Assembly (NCBI RefSeq): GCF_000425945.1
Contig: NZ_KE384480.1
Coordinates: 714,599-778,598 of the forward strand
Length of the DNA: 64,000 nucleotides
Source of the DNA: Candidatus Solirubrobacter pratensis
Lineage (GTDB): Bacteria; Actinomycetota; Thermoleophilia; Solirubrobacterales; Solirubrobacteraceae
Direction of reading: 5' to 3'
Under the pieces are notes generated by a model. That model saw nothing but the letters and a program-made list of their open reading frames with translations, did no database searches and had not been told where the DNA came from. How positions within the stretch are numbered: the stretch's first letter is position 1; every line of letters begins with the position of its first letter. Below, one piece after another: positions 1 through 8,476 of this stretch. Made by a program: the position numbers and the translations under genes.

Positions 1-186
1 CTGCGCATCGAGGAGGGCTCCGCGAAGATCCGGACGGGGCCGCCGGCCGACGACGAGGAGGACTACGCGCTCGACACGTGGGCCGGCGTCGTCCCGCTCA
101 CCGTCAGGCCACTGACCCCACAGCCGGATCCCAGGTTGCGGCCGGACATCGAGCTGCCCGTTCACGTCAGAGATCTGACGCTATGA
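1..186 (+). CDS. Pyridoxamine 5'-phosphate oxidase-like flavoprotein, C-terminal fragment
   Basis: An open frame enters from the left edge and stops at TGA 184-186, giving 61 residues. The stretch KIRTGPPADDEEDY, followed by DTWAGVVPL and a proline-rich end, matches the C-terminus of small FMN-binding split-barrel proteins of the pyridoxamine 5'-phosphate oxidase family. In those proteins the W-A-G-V-(I/V)-P-L segment forms part of the last strands. These proteins bind FMN or F420 and usually have no proven substrate. The start lies outside the window, so neither length nor substrate class can be judged. The next gene begins 182 bp downstream, so this one is probably not part of the two-component operon. 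Confidence 0.7.
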   Translation: MRIEEGSAKIRTGPPADDEEDYALDTWAGVVPLTVRPLTPQPDPRLRPDIELPVHVRDLTL

Positions 187-368
187 CTTGAGCCATCCTC
201 ACCTCTGGCTCCCAGGAGACGCTCACGGAGGGCCAAGAATCCGGTGTCCAAGCCGCTCACCAATGGAGTATCGAGCGAGTGCGCCGAAGCCACGCTTGTT
301 GACGCGTCGCCTCGCCTTTTGGTACGGATGCTCCGACCAGTTGGAACGGGCTGACAAGGAGTCGAGAG

Positions 369-1073
369 ATGGCCGCCGCGGGCGCCCTCGAGTCGGCAGG
401 GATGCGACAGCGAGACGTCCTCGTGATCGAGGACGAGCCGAAGATGGCGATGATCCTCGATCGCGCGCTCGGCACCGCGGGGTTCCACGTCACGGTGGCC
501 GACACCGGTCAGGACGGTCTCGACGCACTCGGCGACGGCGGCTACGCGCTCGCGATCCTGGACCTGCTGCTCCCGGACGTCGACGGCCTCGCCGTGCTGG
601 CCAAGGCGCGCTCGATCGCGCCCGACACGCCTGTGCTGATCCTGTCGGCCGTGTCCGACGTCCGCTCGAAGGTCGTCTGCCTCGACCTCGGCGCCTGCGA
701 CTACGTCGCCAAGCCGTGCGAGCTCGCCGAGCTCGTCGCGCGCGTCCGGCTGCGCGTCCGCCGCGCCGGCGTCCCGAGCCGCCACCAGCTGCGGCGAGGG
801 CCGGTCGCGCTGGATCTCCAGCGCCGGCGGGTGCGCCGCGACGACGGCAACCCGATCGCGCTCACGACCCGCGAGTTCGTGCTCCTCGAGTACCTGATGG
901 AGCGCGCCGGCGAGACGTGCTCGCGCGAGGACCTGCTCGAGCACGTGTGGGGCTACACGTTCGACCCGGGGACCAACGTCGTCGACGTGTGCGTCGGGCG
1001 CGTGCGCCACAAGCTCGGAGACGGCTGCCTGGTGACGGTGCGGAATGTCGGGTACTGCTTCGCGGCTGCGTAG
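369..1073 (+). CDS. OmpR/PhoB-type response regulator
   Basis: This is a 234-residue two-domain response regulator. The receiver domain (about residues 15-130) has the acidic pair E21/D22, the phospho-acceptor D65 in ILDLLLPD, and K115 in YVAKP. A winged-helix DNA-binding domain follows (about 135-234), with LTTREFVLLEYL, HVWGY and VRHKLG typical of the OmpR family. An AAGGAG at 356-361 sits 7 nt before ATG 369 and supports this start; M12 (402) is an alternative. It overlaps the kinase gene by 29 nt, so the pair is co-translated. It precedes the copper-oxidase gene run, and direct repeats in the gap at 2119-2146 are a plausible target. By family it activates or represses promoters when phosphorylated; a CopR/CutR-like copper response is inference from context. 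Confidence 0.93.
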   Translation: MAAAGALESAGMRQRDVLVIEDEPKMAMILDRALGTAGFHVTVADTGQDGLDALGDGGYALAILDLLLPDVDGLAVLAKARSIAPDTPVLILSAVSDVRSKVVCLDLGACDYVAKPCELAELVARVRLRVRRAGVPSRHQLRRGPVALDLQRRRVRRDDGNPIALTTREFVLLEYLMERAGETCSREDLLEHVWGYTFDPGTNVVDVCVGRVRHKLGDGCLVTVRNVGYCFAAA

Positions 1074-2106
1074 CCACCGGCTGGAGGTCGCGTGGGGCGC
1101 CTTCGCGACCGCGAACTTCGCCGTCCTCGTCTGGCTGTTCAACTACCAGACCGTCCCGTTCCACTTCGTCTGGGTCAGCCTGACGCTGCTCTATGGCGCG
1201 CGCGTCTGGGGACCCAAGGTGACGCTGCTGGTGCTCTCGTGCGTCTGCCTCGCGAGCACGCTGACGCTCGGGTACGCGGTCTACAACGGCGGCACGTCGA
1301 TCGACGAGCTGACCGAGATCCCGCTGATGAGCGCGATGTTCCTCGCCACGGTCTGGTACGCCCGCCGCCGCGAGTCCGCGCTCGGCGCGGCCGGGCGCGC
1401 CGCCGAGCGCGAGCGCGACTTCGTCCGCGACGCCTCGCATCAGCTCAAGACGCCGATCGCGGTGGCGCGGGGCCTCGCCGAGCTGTTGCGCGACACGGAG
1501 GGGGCGCCCGACCGTCGTCTGGACCTCGCCGACCTCGTGGACGAGCTGGACCGCCTCGGCAGCGTCGCCGAGCAAATGCTGCTGCTCGAGGTCGCCGAGC
1601 AGCCGAACAGCCTCATCTCGCAGGACGTCGACGTGGAGGATCTCGTCGTCTCGGCGGTCCGGCGCTGGAGCTACGGCGCGTCGCGCTCATGGCGGATCGC
1701 GGTGCAGGCCGAGGGCACGATCGCCGGCGACCGCCAGCGGCTGGACTCGGCGCTCGACTCCATCCTCGAGAACGCGGTGCAGGCCACGTACGAGCGCGAC
1801 GCGATCGATGTCGCGACGACCATCGTGGGCAAGGACGTCGTCGTGCGCGTGACCGACACCGGCTGCGGCATCCCGCCGGCGCTGCTCCCGCGCGTGTTCG
1901 ACCGCTTCACGCGCGGCGACGTCCGCAAGGAGGGGACCGGCCTCGGGCTGGCGATCGCCCGCGCGATCATCGAGGCGCACGGCGGGAAGGTCGCCGCCTA
2001 CAGCCAGCTCGGGCGCGGCACGAGCATCGTCATGTCGCTCCCCGGCGTGCGCCCGCCCGCTGCCGCCGGCCTCGGGCCGGCCGCCGGCTCCACGCTGGCG
2101 CGCTGA
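1045..2106 (+). CDS. Membrane sensor histidine kinase, partner of the upstream regulator
   Basis: The protein has 353 residues. Three or four hydrophobic segments lie between residues 15 and 106, with only short loops, so there is no sizeable extracytoplasmic sensor domain. The HisKA dimerisation helix carries ASHQLKTPIAV with phospho-acceptor H132. The ATPase domain shows the N box (SILENAVQAT, N243), G1 box DTGCG (271-275), F box around VFDRF and G2 box GTGLGLA (297-303). The ATG lies inside the preceding regulator gene, which gives coupled translation. The lack of a periplasmic domain suggests sensing within the membrane or through a partner. Its position immediately before the oxidase run suggests a metal or redox cue, which is inference. 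All catalytic boxes look intact. Confidence 0.92.
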   Translation: MSGTASRLRSHRLEVAWGAFATANFAVLVWLFNYQTVPFHFVWVSLTLLYGARVWGPKVTLLVLSCVCLASTLTLGYAVYNGGTSIDELTEIPLMSAMFLATVWYARRRESALGAAGRAAERERDFVRDASHQLKTPIAVARGLAELLRDTEGAPDRRLDLADLVDELDRLGSVAEQMLLLEVAEQPNSLISQDVDVEDLVVSAVRRWSYGASRSWRIAVQAEGTIAGDRQRLDSALDSILENAVQATYERDAIDVATTIVGKDVVVRVTDTGCGIPPALLPRVFDRFTRGDVRKEGTGLGLAIARAIIEAHGGKVAAYSQLGRGTSIVMSLPGVRPPAAAGLGPAAGSTLAR

Positions 2107-2118
2107 CGCAGCAGCGAC

Positions 2119-2146
2119 ATGACGGGCCGATGACGGTCCGTGACGG
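2119..2146 (+). promoter_or_regulatory. Three phased direct repeats, candidate response-regulator operator
   Basis: The 7-mers ATGACGG (2119-2125), ATGACGG (2130-2136) and GTGACGG (2140-2146) are spaced 11 and 10 bp apart, one helical turn each, with partly conserved spacers. Tandem half-sites with this period are how OmpR/PhoB-family dimers bind. The site lies in the gap between the kinase gene and the giant exported protein, about 75 bp before its start codon. Binding has not been shown. Confidence 0.5.
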
Positions 2147-2219
2147 TCTTGCCAGGAAGCTGGCGTGGCCGGTCGCGCTTCTGAGATGAATGGCCGCGTC
2201 CCGATCTACGGAGGGCGCA

Positions 2220-5200
2220 ATGCACGAGCGTCGTTGGATGATCAAGTCGTTGCTCGCGGTCCTGTTCCTGCTGGCGGCCCCGGCCGCCGCGCATGGCTCC
2301 ACGATCACCGTGCAGGCGAACGAGCTGGGCAACACCGGGACCAGTCTGCCCTTCACCTACCTGGTCAACGTGGACAACACGCGCGACCCGCACGCCGCGA
2401 GCGTGCTCGACCGCACCGGCGTCGCCCCGACCGAGAGCAACAGCCCCATCGTCGCGGAGGGCGACCAGACGTCCAACACGACGCCCGACCTCGCCCCGGG
2501 CCGCTACCTGGTCAGCGTGCGCTCGCCCGATCACAAGCTGTGGGGCAAGCACGTGACGGTCCCCGCGACCGGCAACACCGACGTCACCGTCTCGCTGCGC
2601 AAGACGCCGCTGCCGCTCGGCAAGATCCGCGTCTTCGTCTTCGCCGACAACGCGTGGACCAACGGCGCGCCGGACACGGAGGAAGGCGGCCTCGAGGGCT
2701 TCCACGTCACGCTCGAGGAGCAGACCAACTCACAGGTCAGCGTCGACTACTTCAACCATCCGCTGTGCGGCGGCACGTGCCTCACCGAGAACGACGGATT
2801 CGTGCAGATCGACAACCTCGGGCCGGCCACGTACTTCATCTACGTCACGGCGCCCGACACTCCGTGCAACAGCGACGACCCGAGCAGTCGCTGGACGCAG
2901 ACGACGACGATCGACGGCGGCCTCGGCCTCCAGGCCGGCGTCGAGGAGAACAGCGACGGCACCGGCGCGCCCGGCGAGCAGCTGTGGGAGCCGCCCAACC
3001 GGCGCACGGCGTACTGGTTCGGGTTCGTCTGCTCCTCGATGGGGTTCGCGAGCTCCGGCAGCGGCGCAGTCACGGGCCGCGCGCTCAACTGGGTCGGCTG
3101 GCCGCCATTCGACGTCCTCGTGCCGGATCCCACCGAGCCGGTCCGCAACCCGTACATCGCGCTGAGCGACAGCTCCACCGACCGCACCGTCTACGTCGGA
3201 CATGGCGACGGCGACGGCAACTTCACCGTGCCCGACGTGCCGCCCGGCACCTACAACGTGGCGATCTGGGATGAGCAGCTGAGCTACATCATCCGCTTCC
3301 TCCCTGTGACCGTCGCCGCCGGCGAGCACGTCGACCTCGGCGACGTCGGCGTCTCGCGCTGGTTCGGCTGGCTGGACGGCGACGTGTTCCTGGACACCAA
3401 CAAGAACGGGCAGCGCGACCCCGGCGAGCCCGGCATCGGCAACACCGACGTCGATCAGCGCTGGCGCGACGGGTCGATCAAGGAGACGACGTTCACCGAC
3501 AGCACCGGGCACTACGAGTACCCGACCGCCGAGGGCGGGCCGCTCGGCAAGTGGATCATCGGCGAGCAGGGCTTCGCGCGCTTCTCGGCGTTTCCGGGCG
3601 CGTTCGTGCACGACGAGTACGACCCGGACATCGTCCGTCACGTGCCGACCGACCTCGGCGGCGCGCTGCTGACCAACCAGCTCATCACCGAGGGACACCG
3701 CGCCACGGTCGACTGGGGCAAGCAGCAGTACGCGGCCGGCAAGCCGGGGCAGATCGTCGGCGTCACCTACTTCGCGACGACGCGCAACGAGTTCGACGCG
3801 CGCTTCCAGGCGCACGAGACCTACGAGCCCGGCATCCCGGACATCACCGTGCGGCTCGAGGCCCAGGACGGCACGGTGCTCAACGAGTACGTCACCGACC
3901 ACTGGCACCAGCCGTCGGACGGTGACGGGCAGTCCTGCGACGTGCTCGACTCGCTGGGCGCCGACCTCAGCGGCGAGCTGAACCCGCTGGTCGGGCCGCA
4001 CTGCGTCGAGGTGCCGCTGACCGGCGCCGAGACCAAGGACGGCGCGTTCGACGGCGGCTACGCGTTCGCCGACTACTGCCCGGCGTCGCGCGGCGGCTTC
4101 GGGCACTTCGACGACAACGGCGACACCGTGTGCGAGGACGGCCTGGGCCCGCAGGAGCTCGTCGCCGGCACGTACGTGACGCACGTCCTGATGCCGCACG
4201 ACGTCGACGGCCATGCCCTGTACCACATCGTGCGCGAGGAGGACGTCAACGTCGACCTCGGCGCGGACTTCGTGCCGGCCATCCCGCCGCCGCCGTGCGC
4301 CGGCGACATGCACACCGTGCACATCGACCCGGACGTCATGCCGCGCGGGAGCCCGTACGACGGCAAGGACATGCCGCTGTGCGACAAGCGCCTGGTCGTG
4401 CTGCAGAACAACCAGAACGCCAACGCCGACTTCTTCATGCAGACCAACTTCGCCAACGGCGAGGACGTCGCCGAGCCCGGGCGCATCGTCGGGCTCGTCG
4501 GCGACGACATCTACTTCGACACCGATAAGCACTCGATCTGGTTCGGCGAGCCGCGACCGCTCGCGAACATCCCGATCGGCATCCGCGACTACGCCATGCG
4601 GCTGCTGACGACCGTCGACACGAGCGAGAACGGCGCGTATGAGGCGCTGCTGCCGTCGACGGAGACGTTCAACTGCCCCATCCCGCAGGGACCCTGCCCG
4701 GGCATGTACGTGGTCGTCGTCAACGACCCCGGCGACAAGGACCATCCGAACCCGAACTACAACCCCAACTACCTGACCGCCTCGTCGGCGTGGGACGTAT
4801 GGCCCGGCCAGACCGACCAGCTCGACACGCCGCTGGACCCGATCTCCGGCACCGGTTGCGAGCCGGCGACCGGCACGCCCGAGCTGCTGCAGGTCGACAA
4901 GCCCGGGCGTGCGCTCGGCGAGCAGGGCCCGTTCGTGCGATCGAGCGACACGACGGCGGCCAACCGGCGGATCACGCTGCACGGCGTGAACTTCGGCGCG
5001 ATCGGCACCGGCGCCAACGCCGGCCGGATCACGCTCACGGACTCGCGCGGCGCGCTCCAGTCGCGCACGTTCACCGGGCTTGCGACGGCCGCGCAGCTCA
5101 GCAGCGTCAACACCGGCGGGATCGTCAGCTGGAACGACACCACGATCGTGCTCCAGGTCCCGGCGGCGCAGACGCTCCTGTTCCCGGCCGGCCCGCGCCA

Positions 5201-7103
5201 GCTGATGATCAAGAAGCAGGGCGCCGCCGGCCTGACGACGGCCAACGGCATCACCGCGCACGTGCTCGGCTCCGGCTATGACCCGCCGGTCGTCAAAGTG
5301 CCGCCGGCGACCGCCGACGGCACCCAGCTCCAGACCGCGATCAACGCCGCGGCGGCCAACAGCCTGGTCGTGCTCGGCGAGGGCACGTACCGCGAGAACG
5401 TCCTGATGTGGAAGCCACTCAAGCTGCAGGGGCTCGGCGTGGGCGGCGCCGTCGGCACGGTCGAGCCGGGCGGCCCGCCGGCCGAGGACCCGCGCTTCCT
5501 GGTCAACGGCTCCGCGATCAACGGCGCCTTCTTCCAGGACAACCAGGCGAGCTGGGACGGCGCGCTGTCTGCCGCCGGGGCGATGACCGGCGTCAACGCC
5601 GACCATCCGGTGCTCAAGGGCGCCGCGCTGACGGTGGCGGCCAGCATCTCGACCGGGGCCTATCCGAGCGGCATGAACGCGGCACGGATCGACGGCATCG
5701 GGATCTCCAACGGGCACGGCGAGGGAGCCGGCGGCATCCAGCTCCAGGCCGGCGCGAGCAACCTCCAACTCAGCAACGACGTGCTCGAGCACAACGGCGG
5801 CGTCTTCGCAGGCGGCATCGGGCTCGGGCAGCCGTACTACGACACCAACAACCAGAACGTCAAGGTCCTCTACGACCGCGTCCTCGGCAACGGCGGACTG
5901 ACGCGCTCCGGCGGCCTGGGCATCTTCCGCAGCTCCAACAACTACGAGGTCGCCAACAGCGTCGTGTGCTCGAACTTCGGCGTCGAGTACGGCGCCGGGA
6001 TCTCCCACTGGGGCCGCAGCCCCGGCGGGTCCATCCACGACAACCAGATCTACTACAACGAGTCGGTCGACTCGGGCGCCGGCATCTCGATCTCCGAGGA
6101 GACGCCGCTCCCCGTCGACGGGCAGCCGGTGCTCGGCACCGGCTCCGGCGCGGTCGACGTCGACCGCAACCGGATCCAGAGCAACTACTCGGGCGACGAC
6201 GGCGGCGCGATGTTCGTCATGAACGCCCAGGGCGCGCGGATCAACATCCGCACGAACACGATCGCGGCCAACGGGGCGGCCGACATCGGCGGCGCCGTGA
6301 TGCTCGACGACAGCACCAACGTGGCGATCGTCAACAACACGATCGCGAACAACGTCTCGACCGCGTCGTCGGAGACCTCGGACGGCAGCCGCCATTCGGC
6401 CGGGCTCGCCTCCGAGGCGAACGACCCGCTCTATCAGGCGAGCATCCCGAACGGGCCGAGGTTCTCCCGGCCGGTCGCGCTGTTCAACAACATCTTCTGG
6501 AACAACCAGGCGTTCACGCTCTCGCAGCCGGGCCCGGGCGCGACGCTGGTCTCGCAGGGCTTCCTCGACTTCGAGGTGCACGGGACGCTCGACGCCACCG
6601 ACAGGTTCGCGCCGCGCTACTCGCTGATGACCAACGGCGACCAGCTGGCCGGCGACGGCTCACTGGCCACCATCCCGGGCGGCGGCGCGCCCATCCTCGG
6701 CTTCCCGGCCAATGCCGCGCAGAACGGCAACGTCACGGGCGTCGATCCGGGGTTCGTGACGCCGGTGACGCTCGAGCTGACGGTCACCGGCTCGCGGCTG
6801 GATCCGCAGGTGGCGGCGGTGACGCTCACCGGAGCCGACCCGCCGGTCGGGCTCCCCGGCGATTACCACCTGCAGCCGGCACTGCTCGCCAACCAGACCT
6901 CGGGTGCGGTGGACCGCGGCGTGCACTGCTCCAACACGCCGGTCCCGCCGCCGGCGAACCCGCTCGGCGCCTGCCCGGCCGGCGGGATCGAGGCGCCGGT
7001 GCTCGGGACCGACATCGACGGCCAGCTGCGTCCGCAGCTGCGGACCCTGCGCGCTCGAACCCCCTGGGACCTCGGCGCCGACGAACGGCCCACGGTGGGG
7101 TGA
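2220..7103 (+). CDS. Giant exported SdrD-like / parallel beta-helix protein
   Basis: The protein has 1,627 residues if it starts at ATG 2220, which has GGAGG at 2210-2214; an in-frame start at 2190 would put extra residues before the signal peptide. The N-terminus (HERRWMIKSLL, then an alanine-rich hydrophobic run ending AAAHGS) is a Sec signal peptide. The first 850 or so residues look like repeated carboxypeptidase-regulatory/SdrD B-type beta-sandwiches, for example FLDTNKNGQRDPGEPGI near residue 387, a typical calcium-binding EF-like loop. An IPT-like segment follows. A right-handed parallel beta-helix (about 1035-1430) is rich in NNT, NGG and GAGI turns. The end, DIDGQLRPQ...WDLGADE, is the usual closing motif of secreted beta-helix proteins. 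No LPXTG or membrane anchor was seen. It starts a run of exported copper proteins, so a scaffold or matrix role is possible; no catalytic function can be assigned. Confidence 0.85.
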   Translation: MHERRWMIKSLLAVLFLLAAPAAAHGSTITVQANELGNTGTSLPFTYLVNVDNTRDPHAASVLDRTGVAPTESNSPIVAEGDQTSNTTPDLAPGRYLVSVRSPDHKLWGKHVTVPATGNTDVTVSLRKTPLPLGKIRVFVFADNAWTNGAPDTEEGGLEGFHVTLEEQTNSQVSVDYFNHPLCGGTCLTENDGFVQIDNLGPATYFIYVTAPDTPCNSDDPSSRWTQTTTIDGGLGLQAGVEENSDGTGAPGEQLWEPPNRRTAYWFGFVCSSMGFASSGSGAVTGRALNWVGWPPFDVLVPDPTEPVRNPYIALSDSSTDRTVYVGHGDGDGNFTVPDVPPGTYNVAIWDEQLSYIIRFLPVTVAAGEHVDLGDVGVSRWFGWLDGDVFLDTNKNGQRDPGEPGIGNTDVDQRWRDGSIKETTFTDSTGHYEYPTAEGGPLGKWIIGEQGFARFSAFPGAFVHDEYDPDIVRHVPTDLGGALLTNQLITEGHRATVDWGKQQYAAGKPGQIVGVTYFATTRNEFDARFQAHETYEPGIPDITVRLEAQDGTVLNEYVTDHWHQPSDGDGQSCDVLDSLGADLSGELNPLVGPHCVEVPLTGAETKDGAFDGGYAFADYCPASRGGFGHFDDNGDTVCEDGLGPQELVAGTYVTHVLMPHDVDGHALYHIVREEDVNVDLGADFVPAIPPPPCAGDMHTVHIDPDVMPRGSPYDGKDMPLCDKRLVVLQNNQNANADFFMQTNFANGEDVAEPGRIVGLVGDDIYFDTDKHSIWFGEPRPLANIPIGIRDYAMRLLTTVDTSENGAYEALLPSTETFNCPIPQGPCPGMYVVVVNDPGDKDHPNPNYNPNYLTASSAWDVWPGQTDQLDTPLDPISGTGCEPATGTPELLQVDKPGRALGEQGPFVRSSDTTAANRRITLHGVNFGAIGTGANAGRITLTDSRGALQSRTFTGLATAAQLSSVNTGGIVSWNDTTIVLQVPAAQTLLFPAGPRQLMIKKQGAAGLTTANGITAHVLGSGYDPPVVKVPPATADGTQLQTAINAAAANSLVVLGEGTYRENVLMWKPLKLQGLGVGGAVGTVEPGGPPAEDPRFLVNGSAINGAFFQDNQASWDGALSAAGAMTGVNADHPVLKGAALTVAASISTGAYPSGMNAARIDGIGISNGHGEGAGGIQLQAGASNLQLSNDVLEHNGGVFAGGIGLGQPYYDTNNQNVKVLYDRVLGNGGLTRSGGLGIFRSSNNYEVANSVVCSNFGVEYGAGISHWGRSPGGSIHDNQIYYNESVDSGAGISISEETPLPVDGQPVLGTGSGAVDVDRNRIQSNYSGDDGGAMFVMNAQGARINIRTNTIAANGAADIGGAVMLDDSTNVAIVNNTIANNVSTASSETSDGSRHSAGLASEANDPLYQASIPNGPRFSRPVALFNNIFWNNQAFTLSQPGPGATLVSQGFLDFEVHGTLDATDRFAPRYSLMTNGDQLAGDGSLATIPGGGAPILGFPANAAQNGNVTGVDPGFVTPVTLELTVTGSRLDPQVAAVTLTGADPPVGLPGDYHLQPALLANQTSGAVDRGVHCSNTPVPPPANPLGACPAGGIEAPVLGTDIDGQLRPQLRTLRARTPWDLGADERPTVG

Positions 7104-7123
7104 GCGACATGGAGGAGCGGACC

Positions 7124-8476
7124 ATGGACGGATCGACGCGGCGGCAGTTCTTCAAGGCGGCCGGCCTCGGGGCCGCGACGGTGGCCGTGGGCGGCGGCGT
7201 GCTCGCCGCCACCCGCGGCGCCGGCGAGGCGGCGGCGCAGGTCACCGCCGTAAGCGCCCGCGATCGGGTCGTGCTCACCGGCGGGAACATCCTGCTCGGC
7301 GCGACCGACGGCTACATGACGGTCCCGGGACGCGAGCACGACCCGCTGTACATCTTCGGCTTCATCCCCGTGACCGGCGACGCGGTCGCAGGCCTGGAGC
7401 GCGACTTCAAGGGCCGCGCCCAGCACATCGCGCCGGTCCTCGACACGACCGAGGGCGCGGACGTCTACCTGAAGGTGACCAACCTCGGGTTGGTCCAGCG
7501 GCCGGACCTGACCGACTCGCACACGCTCCACTGGCACGGCTTCCGCACGCCGAGCGCGCTCTTCGACGGCGTGCCCGAGATGTCGGTCGCCGTGCCGATC
7601 AACCGGCAGTTCACGTACTTCTACCGGCCTCACAACCCCGGCACGTACATGTACCACTGCCACTTCGAGGACGTCGAGCACGTCCAGATGGGCATGACCT
7701 CGATCGTCTTCGTGCGTCCGGCGGGTCACCCGAACTGGGCGTACGGCGATTCCTCCACGGCGTTCGACCGTCACTTCGCCGTCCTGCTGAACGAGGTGTG
7801 GAAGACCTACCACGACGGCGATCGCGACATACAGGAGACGATCCCCACCGACTACGACCCGCAGTGGTTCACCCTCAACGGCCGCTGCTATCCGCAGACG
7901 GTGCTGCCCAATGACGACCCGTCGCTGCCGGACGCGCTGCGGCTCCGTACCGCGAACGCCAACAACGGCGACGACGAGGCCAGCCAGCCGATCTCCGCGC
8001 TGATTCAGGTGAACCCGGGCGAGCGCGTGCTCCTGCGGCTCGCCAACCTCGGCTACCTCCAGCACTCGATGGAGCTGCCGGGCATCCCGCTGCGGGTCGT
8101 CGGGCAGGACGCGACGTTCCTTGGCCCCGGCACCAGCCTGGGCGTCGGCTACGGCGACCGGCGCGTCACGACCAACACGCTCTACATCGGCCCCGGCGAG
8201 GCGCGCGACGCGCTGTTCACCGCGCCGGACTACAGCGGCTCGGCCCCCACGTTCAGCGACGCCTGGGGCAGCTACAACCGCTACTTCTTCCGCAACCGGG
8301 ACTACCGCAAGCTCGCCAACGACGGCGCCCGGGGAAGCGGCGGCGCCAACGGCGCCGTCGCGGGCCTCGGCGGCATGGCGACCGAGGTGCGGGTCTACGG
8401 GCCTTCGAGCGCGGTGCCGGCGCCGGCGCTCGACTCGGCGGGACGGATCTCACCCAACCTGACCTACGTCCGGTGA
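7124..8476 (+). CDS. Tat-exported multicopper oxidase-like protein A (copper sites in first domain)
   Basis: This is a 450-residue protein. ATG 7124 is preferred over ATG 7109 because GGAGGAG (7111-7117) lies 6 nt before it. The twin-arginine signal TRRQFFKAAG is followed by a hydrophobic alanine/glycine stretch, so it is exported folded, as is usual for copper enzymes. There are two cupredoxin-like domains. The first has H133-x-x-H136-W-H138-G and H178-C179-H180 with H186 and M189/M191, which gives a plausible type 1 copper site plus four histidines of a trinuclear centre. The second domain (LGYLQHSMELPG, then VVGQDATFLGP) has the fold signature but lacks an HxH pair. Alone it cannot complete a trinuclear centre. 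It is translationally coupled to the next gene, which carries the complementary set. The substrate is unknown; Mn(II), Fe(II), Cu(I) or phenolics are possible. Confidence 0.85.
   Translation: MDGSTRRQFFKAAGLGAATVAVGGGVLAATRGAGEAAAQVTAVSARDRVVLTGGNILLGATDGYMTVPGREHDPLYIFGFIPVTGDAVAGLERDFKGRAQHIAPVLDTTEGADVYLKVTNLGLVQRPDLTDSHTLHWHGFRTPSALFDGVPEMSVAVPINRQFTYFYRPHNPGTYMYHCHFEDVEHVQMGMTSIVFVRPAGHPNWAYGDSSTAFDRHFAVLLNEVWKTYHDGDRDIQETIPTDYDPQWFTLNGRCYPQTVLPNDDPSLPDALRLRTANANNGDDEASQPISALIQVNPGERVLLRLANLGYLQHSMELPGIPLRVVGQDATFLGPGTSLGVGYGDRRVTTNTLYIGPGEARDALFTAPDYSGSAPTFSDAWGSYNRYFFRNRDYRKLANDGARGSGGANGAVAGLGGMATEVRVYGPSSAVPAPALDSAGRISPNLTYVR

Noticed and set aside
2730..6581. Very long open frame (about 1,280 codons) on the minus strand across the giant protein gene
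   Set aside because: It is antisense to a clearly coding gene; long antisense frames are expected at this GC content, and the translation is rich in Arg, Ala, Val and His with no domains.
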